This document shows positions 1-7,707 of a stretch of 18,793 nucleotides of DNA, in pieces. Made by a program: the position numbers and the translations under genes. The number at the start of each line of letters is the position of its first letter. Positions within the stretch are counted from its first letter, which is position 1. The stretch comes from Spirochaetota bacterium (GTDB lineage Bacteria; Spirochaetota; UBA12135; COTS27), in assembly GCA_030621685.1 (NCBI GenBank), contig JAUXHF010000007.1, positions 1-18,793 of the forward strand, given 5' to 3'. The notes under the pieces were generated by a model that saw nothing but the letters and a program-made list of their open reading frames with translations, ran no database searches and was not told the DNA's origin.

Positions 1-791
1 CAGTGAATATTGATAGCAAAGAAATTGAATACCTTAAGCATTTGAATGTGGATTTTGGATTGATAGTAGCCTATGGCAGTTTGCTGCCAAGCAAGTTTTT
101 TGAAATTCCTAGCGAAGGAATGTATAATGTGCATTTTTCATTGTTGCCTAAATATCGGGGGGCTTCGCCGCTGCAGGCGGCTATCTTGAGCGGAGATGCT
201 AAAAGCGGCGTAACTATACAAAAAATTACAGCCAAGTTAGATGCCGGTGATAGCCTGCTTTCAAAAACATTTTCTTTGCAAAACTTGTTTTATGAACAGG
301 CCTTAAAGGTAGCACTTGGGCTAAGCAAGCAGCTGTTAGTTCATTTTTTTTCCGAGTATAAAAGTTTGCCTGCTATCAGGCAAGATGAGCTGCAAGTAAG
401 CTATTGCTATAAAATTAAACGAGAGGCTGGCTGGATAGGCCTTCAGGATTCTCCAGAAAAAATTCAGCGTAAATTGCATGCCTATACTCCTTGGCCGGGG
501 GTTTTTTTTTATATTGATGAAGAAAAATACTTGCTGTGGCAACTCCAAAAGGCTGAAGCAGAAGTGTTTTCTTTTGCAAAGGAAAGTAACTTGGAAAGAG
601 GCTCGCTTTTCACTTGGAAGGACCAGCTTACAACACATACGCAAGGGAAGAAGCTCTACTTACTCCTTCAAGAGGGAGCTATTGAAATTTTGAAACTACA
701 AAGATCCGGCAAAAAAGCTCTTTTAACAAAAGACTTTTTAAACGGCATGAATCTTTCTTTGCCACGGGTAGCCAGCCTAAAAAATAGCTAA
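1..791 (+). CDS. fmt: Methionyl-tRNA formyltransferase, 3' part (5' end off the window)
   Basis: This enzyme transfers a formyl group from 10-formyltetrahydrofolate to initiator Met-tRNA, making fMet-tRNA for translation initiation. About 262 residues are visible. The family is about 310 long and normally has some 70-80 residues before the first block seen here, so the gene enters from the left; the GTG at base 3 is internal, not a start. The formyltransferase core is clear: a VAYGSLLP block, the YNVHFSLLPKYRGASPLQ signature carrying the catalytic Asn and His, and LDAGD carrying the catalytic Asp. The C-terminal tRNA-binding domain follows, with YTPWPGVFF and EILKLQRSGKKAL resembling the usual NPWPGA and LELQREGK blocks. 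A G5T9 run (497-510) lies inside the coding frame. About 250 bases separate it from the next gene, so it is probably not cotranscribed with it. Confidence 0.93.
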   Translation, partial: VNIDSKEIEYLKHLNVDFGLIVAYGSLLPSKFFEIPSEGMYNVHFSLLPKYRGASPLQAAILSGDAKSGVTIQKITAKLDAGDSLLSKTFSLQNLFYEQALKVALGLSKQLLVHFFSEYKSLPAIRQDELQVSYCYKIKREAGWIGLQDSPEKIQRKLHAYTPWPGVFFYIDEEKYLLWQLQKAEAEVFSFAKESNLERGSLFTWKDQLTTHTQGKKLYLLLQEGAIEILKLQRSGKKALLTKDFLNGMNLSLPRVASLKNS

Positions 792-1042
792 AAATTTTAC
801 CAGCTTATGTTCTTAGCAGACCCTGGCATACTACGGTTTAAGCGAATGCTATGGCTTAATGCATAAAACATATAAGAAATTAGCAGAAAATTAGCAAAGT
901 TCATCAAATTCTTTTGTTCCATATTATACTATACCAGCCAAGCTCTCTTAGCATGGCAGATTCTTAGTTTCAGCTATTTACCTTCCTATTTTAAAAAAAC
1001 CAAAGAAAAAACAAAGAACGACTTAGTTCTGGTTCAATCATT

Positions 1043-4000
1043 TTGACACAATTCATTGTTAACGCAGCACAGTTTTTTATTGATAGGCCATTGATTAAAT
1101 GGATAGCCTTGCTGCTTGTCTGCGTAGGATTTGTTTTTTCTGCGCGGAACTTAAAGCGCTATAGCTTTCCACAAGTAGATTTAAAACAGTTAGTTATCAC
1201 AACGGTAGCGCCCGGTTGGTCGCCTAAAGAAATAGATATAGATGTAACACAAGCTATCGAGAAAGAATTAGATAGCGTCAATGGCATCGAGAAATACACT
1301 TCGCTGTCTCGGGAAAACATTTCGCGGGTAGAGGTTTTTATTGATGACGAAAGCGATATTGAATCGGTAAAACGAGAAATACGTACCGCCGTAGATAGGG
1401 TGGTATCCTTGCCAGAGAGTGTAAAAAACCGCCCCTATATTTTCGAAGTGAAGTCCGAAAATTTTGGTGCTTTTGAATTTGGCATGTATTCAAAAAGTGG
1501 GGATTTGCTTAACGTTAAAGAGCATCTTGTACAGCTAAAAAAACGCTTACAGCGTCTTCCCGGCATTGCTCGAATTAACGAGATTAACGTGCCTGAAAAA
1601 GAAATTCAAATACTCCTTGATAGAGATAAACTACGAAACAGCACGGTGGCGATGTCTGATGTGTTCGATGCCATTAGAACCTCGAAAAAACGATTGTTTG
1701 CTGGAAAAGTCGGCTCTCAGCAAAATGTAAAGAACATCACAACGTATTCAGAGTTTGAAACGCCAGAACGTATTGGCTCAATTATTGTACGCAGCACCTC
1801 TACGGGGCTAGACGATGGCACCATCTTGCGAATTCAAGATCTTGGCGATGTTCGCTGGGAACTTAGCGATGAAGAAAATACGCTTACGCGTTATAATGGA
1901 TATATGGGCTTTGGTCTTGAAATTATCAAGCTTGCCTCTTATGATGTCATTGATATGGTGGATAGTGTGTATGCCACCATCGAGAGTTTTGAGCAGGAAA
2001 TCTCAGACAGCGACATAGGAATAATCGTGTTAGGAGATGAGTCTTTCGAAACGCGCACGAGGCTGAAAACAGTCTTTCTAAGTGCCTTGCTAGGCATCTT
2101 TTTGGTGTTTGTTACGCTTATTGTTTTCTTAAACTTTCGCATTGCTTTTTTTACCGCATTGAGTGTTCCCATAGCTTTATTTTTCACGTTTATCTTGATG
2201 TATATTTTTAACATTTCGATAAATAGCCTTTCATTGATGGGCATTATTATTACCATTGGCATTATTGTAGATGGCGCTGTTATTGTTAGTGAACGAATTT
2301 ACGTCTATCGCGAGCAAGGCCTTGGTCCTGTGGAGGCTTCTGTTCAGGGGCTAAAAAGTATACTTGTGCCACTTCTTTTAAGCGAGACTACTACCTTTGT
2401 TGCCTTTAGCGCGATGTTTTTCTTTCCGGGCGTTCTTGGGCTTTTCATTGTAGAAATACCTATTATCGTTACGCTTATGCTTGTTGGAAGTTTATTAGAG
2501 GCAGGAATTTTCTTGCCGTCTCATATTGCAAGCCATCCCACTGCTTCGAAGAAAGCTATTGGAGATGCTTTTGTGCAGAAACTCCGTAACCTGTATGTTC
2601 TTACATTAAAAAAAATTCTTCATCGCCCATATGTAAGTTTAGTATCTATATTTACGGGCTTCACTCTTATTGGCATTCTATGTTTTAATTTTTTCATCTT
2701 TGCGCTTTTCCCCTTAGAGCAGGCCTTTTTCATTGAGATAAATGGCGAGGTTGAAGAAAATGCCAGCCTGTATAAAACCGAAGAACGTGTTCGTCAGCTA
2801 GAGGATATTATTACAACATTGCCGGCAGGTGTTATCAAATCGTATAAGAGCACTATTGGCGGCTTTATTGAAAGCAAGTTTTCTATTTCGCTTATTCTCT
2901 CTCCCTTTGACGATAGAGATATGACTATTACTGAGGTCAAAGATTATATTTTTGCTAAGGTTCTTGAAAGGGATATTACTTTCATTTCGCTAGATTTTTC
3001 AATAGATACTGGCGGGCCACCCTCGGGAAAACCTGTAGAAATTAATGTATATGGAGAAAATGAGGAAGAACGAAAAGTCTTAATTGAAGAGATAGAAAGA
3101 GACTTAAAAGAGCTTGGCTTAAGTGAGGTAAATAGTAACCTTAGAACATCCAGATTAGAGAATCAGGTTATTCCGAAGGACAGGGCCTATTTTGCGAAGG
3201 TTCAGCCCATTGCCATTGCCGAGACCTTGCGAGCGGCCTTTCAAGGAATTTTGATTGCAGATGTCCACACAGAAGATCAGAAGGTAGAAATCCGTGTTCG
3301 CTTAGATAAGCAGAGTATTGATTATGAAAACCCGATACAAGATCTGTATGTGCGAAATTCTCTTGGGCAGTATATTGATATTGAGGATATTGTACGCTTA
3401 GAAACGAAATCTAGTACGGCAGCCATTTATCGCCAAAACGGAGAGGCGATAAACACAATTTCGGGGCATTTCAATTTAGAAAAAACCTCTTCCCAAGAAG
3501 TTTATAAGAAACTATCCGTGCTTTACAGCGATATTAGTGAAAGGTATCCCGGGCTATGGCTGGAAATTGGCGGAGAAGCCGAAGAGACCGCAGACACCTT
3601 TGTCACGATGGTTACGATATTTACTCTTTCTATTTTAGCTATTTATTTATTGTTTGTAATTCAATTTAATAGGTTGACGCAGCCTTTTATCGTGGTTTTT
3701 GCTATTCCAATAGGCACCTTAGGTTGCATAGCTTTTCTTATTTTACATGGGGCTGTTTTCTCATTATTTTCGTTGATGGGTATTATTGGTTTTGGCGGCC
3801 TGGTGGTGAATGTCTCGATGATTTTGGTGGAATTCATCAATCGGCGTAAGGTAGAGCGTGAAGCCGATTTCAAGAAAGTTGCCAGTAATTTTGGCGTTAG
3901 TAGAAAGCGTCTCCTTAAAGAAGTTATCCTGAGTGGCTCAAAAGACCGTTTTCGTCCGGTATTTATTACGAGCATATCTACTTTTGCAGGGCTAGCTCCG

Positions 4001-4243
4001 GCAGCGTATGGTTTTGGGCTTTCTCTAGATCATTTTATTTCGCCTATAGCCTTAGCCATTATGTGGGGGATTTTCTTTGGCACCTTAGGCTCGCTCTATA
4101 TCATTCCTTTAATGTATTATATTAATGAACAATTGAGTTTCCATGTTTTACGACGTTGGAAATTCCTCCGTAAGGTGTATATTCCGGTGTTTTATCAGAA
4201 AAAGAACAAGCTTCAAAGGATGCTACTAAAAAAAGACTCTTAA
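1043..4243 (+). CDS. RND-superfamily efflux transporter (AcrB/HAE-like inner-membrane pump)
   Basis: A complete 1066-residue RND protein with the standard layout: one N-terminal membrane helix (about 17-35), a large periplasmic loop, helices 2-6 (about 343-500), helix 7 (about 532-560), a second large periplasmic loop, and helices 8-12 (about 853-1040). RND pumps use the proton gradient to export drugs, lipids or metals. The helix-4 block GIIVDGAVIV carries one acidic residue (Asp410), where AcrB has two. In helix 10 the AcrB lysine position is Asn923 (LVVNVSMILVEF). Single-Asp, Asn-type RND proteins are common in uncharacterised subfamilies, so substrate cannot be assigned. The start is TTG with no clear Shine-Dalgarno; the N-terminal FFIDRP motif matches the family start, supporting this choice. 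No membrane-fusion or TolC-type gene is adjacent, so partners must be encoded elsewhere. Confidence 0.9.
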   Translation: MTQFIVNAAQFFIDRPLIKWIALLLVCVGFVFSARNLKRYSFPQVDLKQLVITTVAPGWSPKEIDIDVTQAIEKELDSVNGIEKYTSLSRENISRVEVFIDDESDIESVKREIRTAVDRVVSLPESVKNRPYIFEVKSENFGAFEFGMYSKSGDLLNVKEHLVQLKKRLQRLPGIARINEINVPEKEIQILLDRDKLRNSTVAMSDVFDAIRTSKKRLFAGKVGSQQNVKNITTYSEFETPERIGSIIVRSTSTGLDDGTILRIQDLGDVRWELSDEENTLTRYNGYMGFGLEIIKLASYDVIDMVDSVYATIESFEQEISDSDIGIIVLGDESFETRTRLKTVFLSALLGIFLVFVTLIVFLNFRIAFFTALSVPIALFFTFILMYIFNISINSLSLMGIIITIGIIVDGAVIVSERIYVYREQGLGPVEASVQGLKSILVPLLLSETTTFVAFSAMFFFPGVLGLFIVEIPIIVTLMLVGSLLEAGIFLPSHIASHPTASKKAIGDAFVQKLRNLYVLTLKKILHRPYVSLVSIFTGFTLIGILCFNFFIFALFPLEQAFFIEINGEVEENASLYKTEERVRQLEDIITTLPAGVIKSYKSTIGGFIESKFSISLILSPFDDRDMTITEVKDYIFAKVLERDITFISLDFSIDTGGPPSGKPVEINVYGENEEERKVLIEEIERDLKELGLSEVNSNLRTSRLENQVIPKDRAYFAKVQPIAIAETLRAAFQGILIADVHTEDQKVEIRVRLDKQSIDYENPIQDLYVRNSLGQYIDIEDIVRLETKSSTAAIYRQNGEAINTISGHFNLEKTSSQEVYKKLSVLYSDISERYPGLWLEIGGEAEETADTFVTMVTIFTLSILAIYLLFVIQFNRLTQPFIVVFAIPIGTLGCIAFLILHGAVFSLFSLMGIIGFGGLVVNVSMILVEFINRRKVEREADFKKVASNFGVSRKRLLKEVILSGSKDRFRPVFITSISTFAGLAPAAYGFGLSLDHFISPIALAIMWGIFFGTLGSLYIIPLMYYINEQLSFHVLRRWKFLRKVYIPVFYQKKNKLQRMLLKKDS

Positions 4244-4260
4244 AAATTTTTTCAAATAAT

Positions 4261-4289
4261 TTGACAAATACCTTGTATTAGAGTATCTT
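4261..4289 (+). promoter_or_regulatory. Promoter candidate P1 for rho
   Basis: A perfect TTGACA -35 box (4261-4266) is followed after 17 bases by TATCTT (4284-4289), matching four of six -10 positions. Transcription would begin near 4296, giving a leader of about 445 bases before rho. Found by eye; no scoring was done. Confidence 0.45.
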
Positions 4290-4311
4290 ACAGCATAGGT
4301 TCATACTTATT

Positions 4312-4340
4312 TTGTAGTCATTTTGTAATTATTTTATACT
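4312..4340 (+). promoter_or_regulatory. Promoter candidate P2 for rho
   Basis: TTGTAG (4312-4317), 17 bases, then TATACT (4335-4340), which matches five of six -10 positions. The weaker -35 makes it less certain than P1. Transcription from here would start about 30 bases ahead of the mini-ORF at 4374. Confidence 0.35.
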
Positions 4341-4584
4341 GATTCTGTTTAATTGTATACTTATAGGTGTTATATGGTAACTCTATATTGTAGTGAGTGA
4401 CTTTCTGATTCTGAAGTAACTTAGGTTAAGAAAACTTACGTAACCAAATTTATTAAGATGAGTAGCTAATTTTCTTGGCTTGTTGAGCATGCAATGAATA
4501 TCCCGAAAACATCAGTGGCTTAGTTATTTTACAATCTCAATTTTTAACCAGTTATATATTGTTTTGTCTCCTCTGCTAGGCTGC

Positions 4585-4609
4585 GTTCTCTTTACAGTTA
4601 TAAGAGAAC
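4585..4609 (+). promoter_or_regulatory. Stem-loop in the rho leader
   Basis: GTTCTCTT (4585-4592) and AAGAGAAC (4602-4609) are perfect inverted repeats with a 9-base loop. A second small hairpin, GCTAG-AAC-CTAGC, follows at 4624-4636. Neither is followed by a T-run, so they are not classic intrinsic terminators. Their place in a long rho leader suggests an RNA element, by inference. Confidence 0.4.
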
Positions 4610-4741
4610 AAATGCGATTACATGCTAGAACCTAGCTTGGAAAAGAGACTGCAGTTTTAACGAGTACCTTAGCAGCTTAGCAGCTTATATCTAAAAAACA
4701 AAAAACAACCCAAACAATCATGAGAAAACGAGGAAACTGCT

Positions 4742-6172
4742 ATGGCAGGTGACGCTGAAAGCATTATTTTGGAACCATCAAAGATAAAAAAAATTAAAAT
4801 AGTAAAACGTTCGAGTCTGGCAAAACCAGCTGCGCATGCGGATGGTTTTTTGCCACCTTGGCACGGCGAACTGGAGGACTTTGAAGATATTCGCGAGGTT
4901 AGCAAGATTAACTTTGAAGTGCTAAACAGAAAGAGCATTGAAGATCTTATTGCCATAGCAGCGCAACTTGGTATTAATCTTGATGATGATGATGATGGCA
5001 AGCAACATGTTATTTTCCGCATTGTAGAGCGTTGTATTAACAAAAACAACGTTATTATTGAAGGTGGCGGCGTACTTGAGAAGCTCTCGGAGGGCTATGG
5101 CTTTCTTCGGTCGCCAGAATATAATTATTTACCGGGACCCGAGGATATCTATATCTCGCCTTCGCAAATTAGGAATATGGGCTTGCGTCTTGGCGACTCT
5201 GTGCGCGGGCAGATTCGCTCGCCTAGGTCGAGCGAAAAGTATTTGGCTCTTCAGCATATTAAAGAGGTGAATTTCGAAAAAATTGTTAATAAAACTGGGC
5301 AGCGCAATCGAGCTTCTTTCGATAGTCTTACGCCCTATTATGCCACAGAACAGCTCATTCTTGAAACGGCTGATAATACGGCAGGTCGCATTATCGATTT
5401 ATTTTGTCCTATTGGCAAGGGCCAGCGTGGTCTTATTGTTTCTCCGCCTAAGGCTGGGAAAACTTTATTGCTGCAAAACATGGCCAATTCAATAACCCGT
5501 AATCATCCGGAGGTGTATGTTATTGTACTGCTGATAGATGAGCGTCCAGAAGAAGTTATTGATATGAAGCGTCATGTTCAAGCAGAAGTTATTTCTTCTA
5601 CCTTTGATGAGCCGGCGCTGCGCCATGTAAATGTAGCACGCATTGTATTAGAAAAGGCAAGGCGATTGGCCGAGCAAAAACATGATGTTGTCATTCTGTT
5701 AGATTCATTGACGAGGCTAGCAAGGGCTTATAATCAGGTGGAGCCTGCTTCGGGAAAAGTGCTTTCTGGCGGCGTTGATTCAAATGCCTTGCATAAGCCA
5801 AAAAGGTTTTTTGGCGCGGCGCGGAATATTGAAGAGGGCGGCTCGCTTTCTATTATAGCTACCGCGTTAATAGATACGGGCAGTAAAATGGACGAAGTTA
5901 TTTTTGAGGAATTCAAAGGCACGGGCAACATGGAAATTGTGCTAAGCCGCCGCATTTCTGAGCGAAGGATTTTTCCTGCTATCAGCATTAATAAAAGCGG
6001 CACGCGCCGTGAAGAATTGCTTTTAAACAGGGATACTTTGCAGAAAATTTTCGCGCTTAGAAACGCCCTTGGCAACTTAGATGAGCTGCAAATGATAGAA
6101 CTTATTCTAAAGAAAATGAAATCAACAGAGTCAAACGAGGCTTTCTTGAAATCCATGAACTCTGGCTCTTGA
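4742..6172 (+). CDS. rho: Transcription termination factor Rho
   Basis: Rho is a hexameric RNA-dependent ATPase and translocase that ends transcription. The protein has 476 residues against 419 in Escherichia coli. An extra ~56-residue N-terminal segment, lysine-rich then acidic, precedes the usual start. Next come the Rho_N helical region (about 57-100, with a run of five Asp), the cold-shock-like RNA-binding domain (about 106-175, GYGFLRSPEYNYLPGPEDIY), and the ATPase domain. The ATPase shows Walker A SPPKAGKT with Lys240, Walker B VVILLDSLTRLARAYN, the GKVLSGGVDSNALHKPKRFF Q-loop region, and the C-terminal GTGNMEIVLSRR and KSGTRREELL blocks. GAGGA about nine bases before the ATG is a good ribosome-binding site. 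All catalytic motifs are intact, so it should be active. Confidence 0.97.
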   Translation: MAGDAESIILEPSKIKKIKIVKRSSLAKPAAHADGFLPPWHGELEDFEDIREVSKINFEVLNRKSIEDLIAIAAQLGINLDDDDDGKQHVIFRIVERCINKNNVIIEGGGVLEKLSEGYGFLRSPEYNYLPGPEDIYISPSQIRNMGLRLGDSVRGQIRSPRSSEKYLALQHIKEVNFEKIVNKTGQRNRASFDSLTPYYATEQLILETADNTAGRIIDLFCPIGKGQRGLIVSPPKAGKTLLLQNMANSITRNHPEVYVIVLLIDERPEEVIDMKRHVQAEVISSTFDEPALRHVNVARIVLEKARRLAEQKHDVVILLDSLTRLARAYNQVEPASGKVLSGGVDSNALHKPKRFFGAARNIEEGGSLSIIATALIDTGSKMDEVIFEEFKGTGNMEIVLSRRISERRIFPAISINKSGTRREELLLNRDTLQKIFALRNALGNLDELQMIELILKKMKSTESNEAFLKSMNSGS

Positions 6173-6268
6173 TGCTGAGGCGGGGAAGCTCTTCTTGCTT
6201 TTCATGCATTTACGGGGCTAGTAAAAGAAAGCGAAGCCTTTCCTTTAAGCGAAAAGAAGGGCTGTAAG

Positions 6269-6331
6269 ATGAAAGACATGAAACCTAAGACTTGTTATAC
6301 CGAGCCTAGGTTTTTTAACAGTAAAAGGTAG
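6269..6331 (+). CDS. Possible 20-codon leader ORF ahead of the DUF350-like gene
   Basis: A small ORF begins with ATG at 6269, seven bases after AAGGG (6257-6261), a well-spaced Shine-Dalgarno. It encodes 20 residues (MKDMKPKTCYTEPRFFNSKR) and ends at TAG, eight bases before the next ATG. The terminator-like hairpin at 6281-6316 lies within it, which is the layout of a translation-coupled attenuator. There is no homology support, and a short ORF of this size can easily arise by chance. Confidence 0.25.
   Translation: MKDMKPKTCYTEPRFFNSKR
6281..6316 (+). terminator. Terminator-like hairpin after rho
   Basis: AAACCTA (6281-6287) pairs with TAGGTTT (6307-6313) across a 19-base loop, and the right arm runs into a six-T tract (6311-6316). 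The stem is only seven pairs and three of the Ts lie within it, so this is a weak intrinsic terminator candidate located 110-145 bases after the rho stop codon. Confidence 0.35.
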
Positions 6332-6339
6332 GCAGCTAT

Positions 6340-6546
6340 ATGCTATTAATATTTTCTGAACTTGCTAGGCTCTTGCTGTATATGGTGGTAGCCTTAGTTA
6401 TGGCCAGCATAGTGCTACGTGGCTCAAAATTTCTTTTTGGTATTCATTTAAGCTCTGAAGTTAGCAAGGGCAACCATGCGGCAGCTTACGTGCTTCTTGG
6501 CTTGCTGCTTATGATAGGCTTAGTGGTAGGACTCTTCCGTTTATAA
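6340..6546 (+). CDS. DUF350-like small membrane protein
   Basis: A 68-residue protein with two predicted membrane helices (about 5-27 and 47-67) joined by a short polar loop, IHLSSEVSKGNHAAA. The acidic-x(n)-GN-x-A-x-A pattern before the second helix resembles the repeat unit of DUF350 (UPF0719) membrane proteins. Those are usually about 130 residues with two such units, so this would be a single-unit form. The function of the family is unknown to me. The gene stands alone between rho and the convergent scpB. An AGGCAG stretch four to five bases before the ATG may serve for ribosome binding. The assignment rests on pattern similarity only. Confidence 0.55.
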   Translation: MLLIFSELARLLLYMVVALVMASIVLRGSKFLFGIHLSSEVSKGNHAAAYVLLGLLLMIGLVVGLFRL

Positions 6547-6580
6547 AAAACTATAGTTTTTTTATAAAACTATAGTTTTT
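6546..6580. terminator. Perfect 15-bp hairpin between convergent genes, likely bidirectional terminator
   Basis: AAAAACTATAGTTTT (6546-6560) and AAAACTATAGTTTTT (6566-6580) are exact reverse complements with a 5-base loop. Both arms are flanked by A- and T-runs, so U-tracts arise in transcripts of either strand. The hairpin begins inside the stop codon of the DUF350-like gene and covers the last nine codons and stop of scpB. The stem has little GC, so termination strength is uncertain. Confidence 0.55.
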
Positions 6581-7123
6581 CAAATCGGCTAAGGGCGGAA
6601 GCTGATTAAGGGTGGCTAACGAAAAAACTCTTAGGAATTTCTTTGTTGTTCTATAGAGGAGGGGGCTTCCTGGGCTAGCTTTTTTGCCGGCTTCGCGGAT
6701 GAAATCTTCTTGCAAGAGTTCCTCCACTTGCTTATCGGCCTTGCTACCGCGAATAGTTTCAATTTCAACTTTGGTTATAGGCTGTTTATAGGCAACTATG
6801 GCTAATATCTCAAGCTGCAGGGCCTGTAGGCGTTTTGTTCTCTCTTTGAGAATGGCTTTAGCATAGGTTCTAAGTTCTTTGCATTCGGGCGGGCAAGTAG
6901 ACACAGTTTGCCAAAGACTATCGTTTTTCTGAAGCCTAAGTAAAGAGTTATTATCTTCGTACTGTTTATTAAGCTGGCTAGCATAGGATGCTAGCTCCTG
7001 GGGAGAAATGCCCATGATTTTGCAGAGTTTCTTCTCTTGGAGGCTGCCATGTTCTATGAAAAGCAAGGCTTCTAATACCTGCCTGCCCTTTGGTTTGCTA
7101 GCTACTTCTTTGCTTACAGGCAT
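6551..7123 (-). CDS. scpB: Segregation and condensation protein B
   Basis: ScpB is the winged-helix partner of the kleisin ScpA; with SMC they form the condensin-like complex that compacts and segregates the chromosome. The 190-residue length is normal. The N-terminal winged helix starts at about residue 14 (QVLEALLFIEHGSL). The C-terminal winged helix carries the most conserved block, LEILAIVAYKQPITKVEIET (about 103-122), then an IRG motif and the family ending LLYRTTKKFL with LNQLPPL. The gene lies nine bases downstream of a lipoprotein gene on the same strand, so the two are probably cotranscribed and translationally coupled; no strong ribosome-binding site is visible. No scpA or smc gene is in the window. 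The last nine codons fall inside a perfect hairpin. Confidence 0.93.
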   Translation of the reverse strand: MPVSKEVASKPKGRQVLEALLFIEHGSLQEKKLCKIMGISPQELASYASQLNKQYEDNNSLLRLQKNDSLWQTVSTCPPECKELRTYAKAILKERTKRLQALQLEILAIVAYKQPITKVEIETIRGSKADKQVEELLQEDFIREAGKKASPGSPLLYRTTKKFLRVFSLATLNQLPPLADLKNYSFIKKL

Positions 7124-7132
7124 AAAGAAGTG

Positions 7133-7462
7133 CTATGAAGTTGTTTTAGCATAGAAGTAGCTAAAGAAAAACTGAATTGTTTGCTTTGACGAAAAAAGAT
7201 CTATAGCTTCTTGATGCTGAAGTGTTTTTAGTTGCTGCTTCAATGTTTCGTCTTGCTCAATTCTCATGTCAAGGCTTTTGCTAACAGAATCAAGCTGGCC
7301 ACGCTTAAAGTTTTCTTGTTCTTCAGCAGTGAGAATTTGCAGGAAATTCCCCAGCCTTTTCTCTAAATTTTCTTGTTGATTGCTACAGCTAACTATGTTG
7401 CCGATGGCTGAAAATAGTAGCATAACTAAAAAGAAGAAGCGCATGGAATGTAAGAGAAGCAT
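7133..7462 (-). CDS. Small putative lipoprotein of unknown function
   Basis: I do not recognise a family. From the ATG at 7462 the product is 109 residues, with a signal peptide MLLLHSMRFFFLVMLLFSA and a lipobox IVSC, placing the lipidated cysteine at residue 26. The mature part is mostly charged and helix-prone (EEQENFKRGQLD, LKQQLKTLQHQEA) and ends in an aromatic stretch, IQFFFSYFYAK. The frame is open further upstream to a TTG at 7498. I prefer the ATG because AAAGGAA sits seven bases before it and it gives a sensible signal peptide. It precedes scpB by nine bases. The product is probably anchored in a membrane leaflet facing the periplasm. A link to chromosome segregation should not be assumed. 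Confidence 0.7.
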   Translation of the reverse strand: MLLLHSMRFFFLVMLLFSAIGNIVSCSNQQENLEKRLGNFLQILTAEEQENFKRGQLDSVSKSLDMRIEQDETLKQQLKTLQHQEAIDLFSSKQTIQFFFSYFYAKTTS

Positions 7463-7571
7463 ACTTGTATTCCTTTGAATTTTCAAAAATTTAGCCAATT
7501 TTTTTATGATTTTTATAAAAACGTACTCTAAAAATAGCTTGCTTTGTTTTGCGCAGAAGTTATTCTTATTC

Positions 7572-7602
7572 TATAGAGTATACGTTAGAAGTATACTCTA
7601 TA
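7572..7602. repeat. Perfect 12-bp inverted repeat with 7-base spacer
   Basis: TATAGAGTATAC (7572-7583) and GTATACTCTATA (7591-7602) are exact reverse complements around GTTAGAA. Each arm also contains the self-complementary GTATAC. It sits about 110 bases upstream of the lipoprotein ATG and about 105 bases before the rpsO -35 box. It could be a regulator binding site or an RNA hairpin; only three Ts follow on the plus strand, so a classic terminator is less likely. Confidence 0.55.
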
Positions 7603-7707
7603 TTTGTGCTAGATGAGGATAAATATGGCGGTTCATACCTTATTTCATAGCCAAGCATGTTTTTTTTATTGCTTTTTAACATACAGTAAAAGCCAAGCGT
7701 ATTAAAT

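Larger units (their letters stand above)
4244..4741 (+). other. Long non-coding region, probable rho leader
   Basis: Nearly 500 AT-rich bases without a convincing gene separate the RND gene from rho. They contain two promoter candidates (4261-4289 and 4312-4340), a 9-codon mini-ORF with a Shine-Dalgarno-like AGGTG (4374-4400), two stem-loops (4585-4609 and 4624-4636) and a short tandem repeat of CTTAGCAG (about 4673-4690). In Escherichia coli, rho has a long leader with a small leader peptide and is repressed by its own product through attenuation. A similar role here is inference from position and structure only. Confidence 0.5.

Noticed and set aside
3..5. GTG at base 3 as the fmt start
   Set aside because: The protein from here lacks the conserved N-terminal 70-80 residues of the family, so the gene continues beyond the left edge.
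1031..1039. GGTTCAATC resembling a tRNA T-loop
   Set aside because: No matching acceptor stem, D-arm or anticodon arm could be found around it.
1939..2262. 107-residue antisense ORF inside the RND gene
   Set aside because: It lies wholly within conserved transporter helices on the other strand and has no ribosome-binding site or family resemblance.
4494..4523. Second mini-ORF (MNIPKTSVA) in the rho leader
   Set aside because: It has no convincing Shine-Dalgarno, and such short frames are frequent by chance.
4985..4999. Microsatellite of GAT repeats in rho (five Asp codons)
   Set aside because: It is a short acidic run in a variable part of the Rho_N region, in frame and not expected to have a special role.
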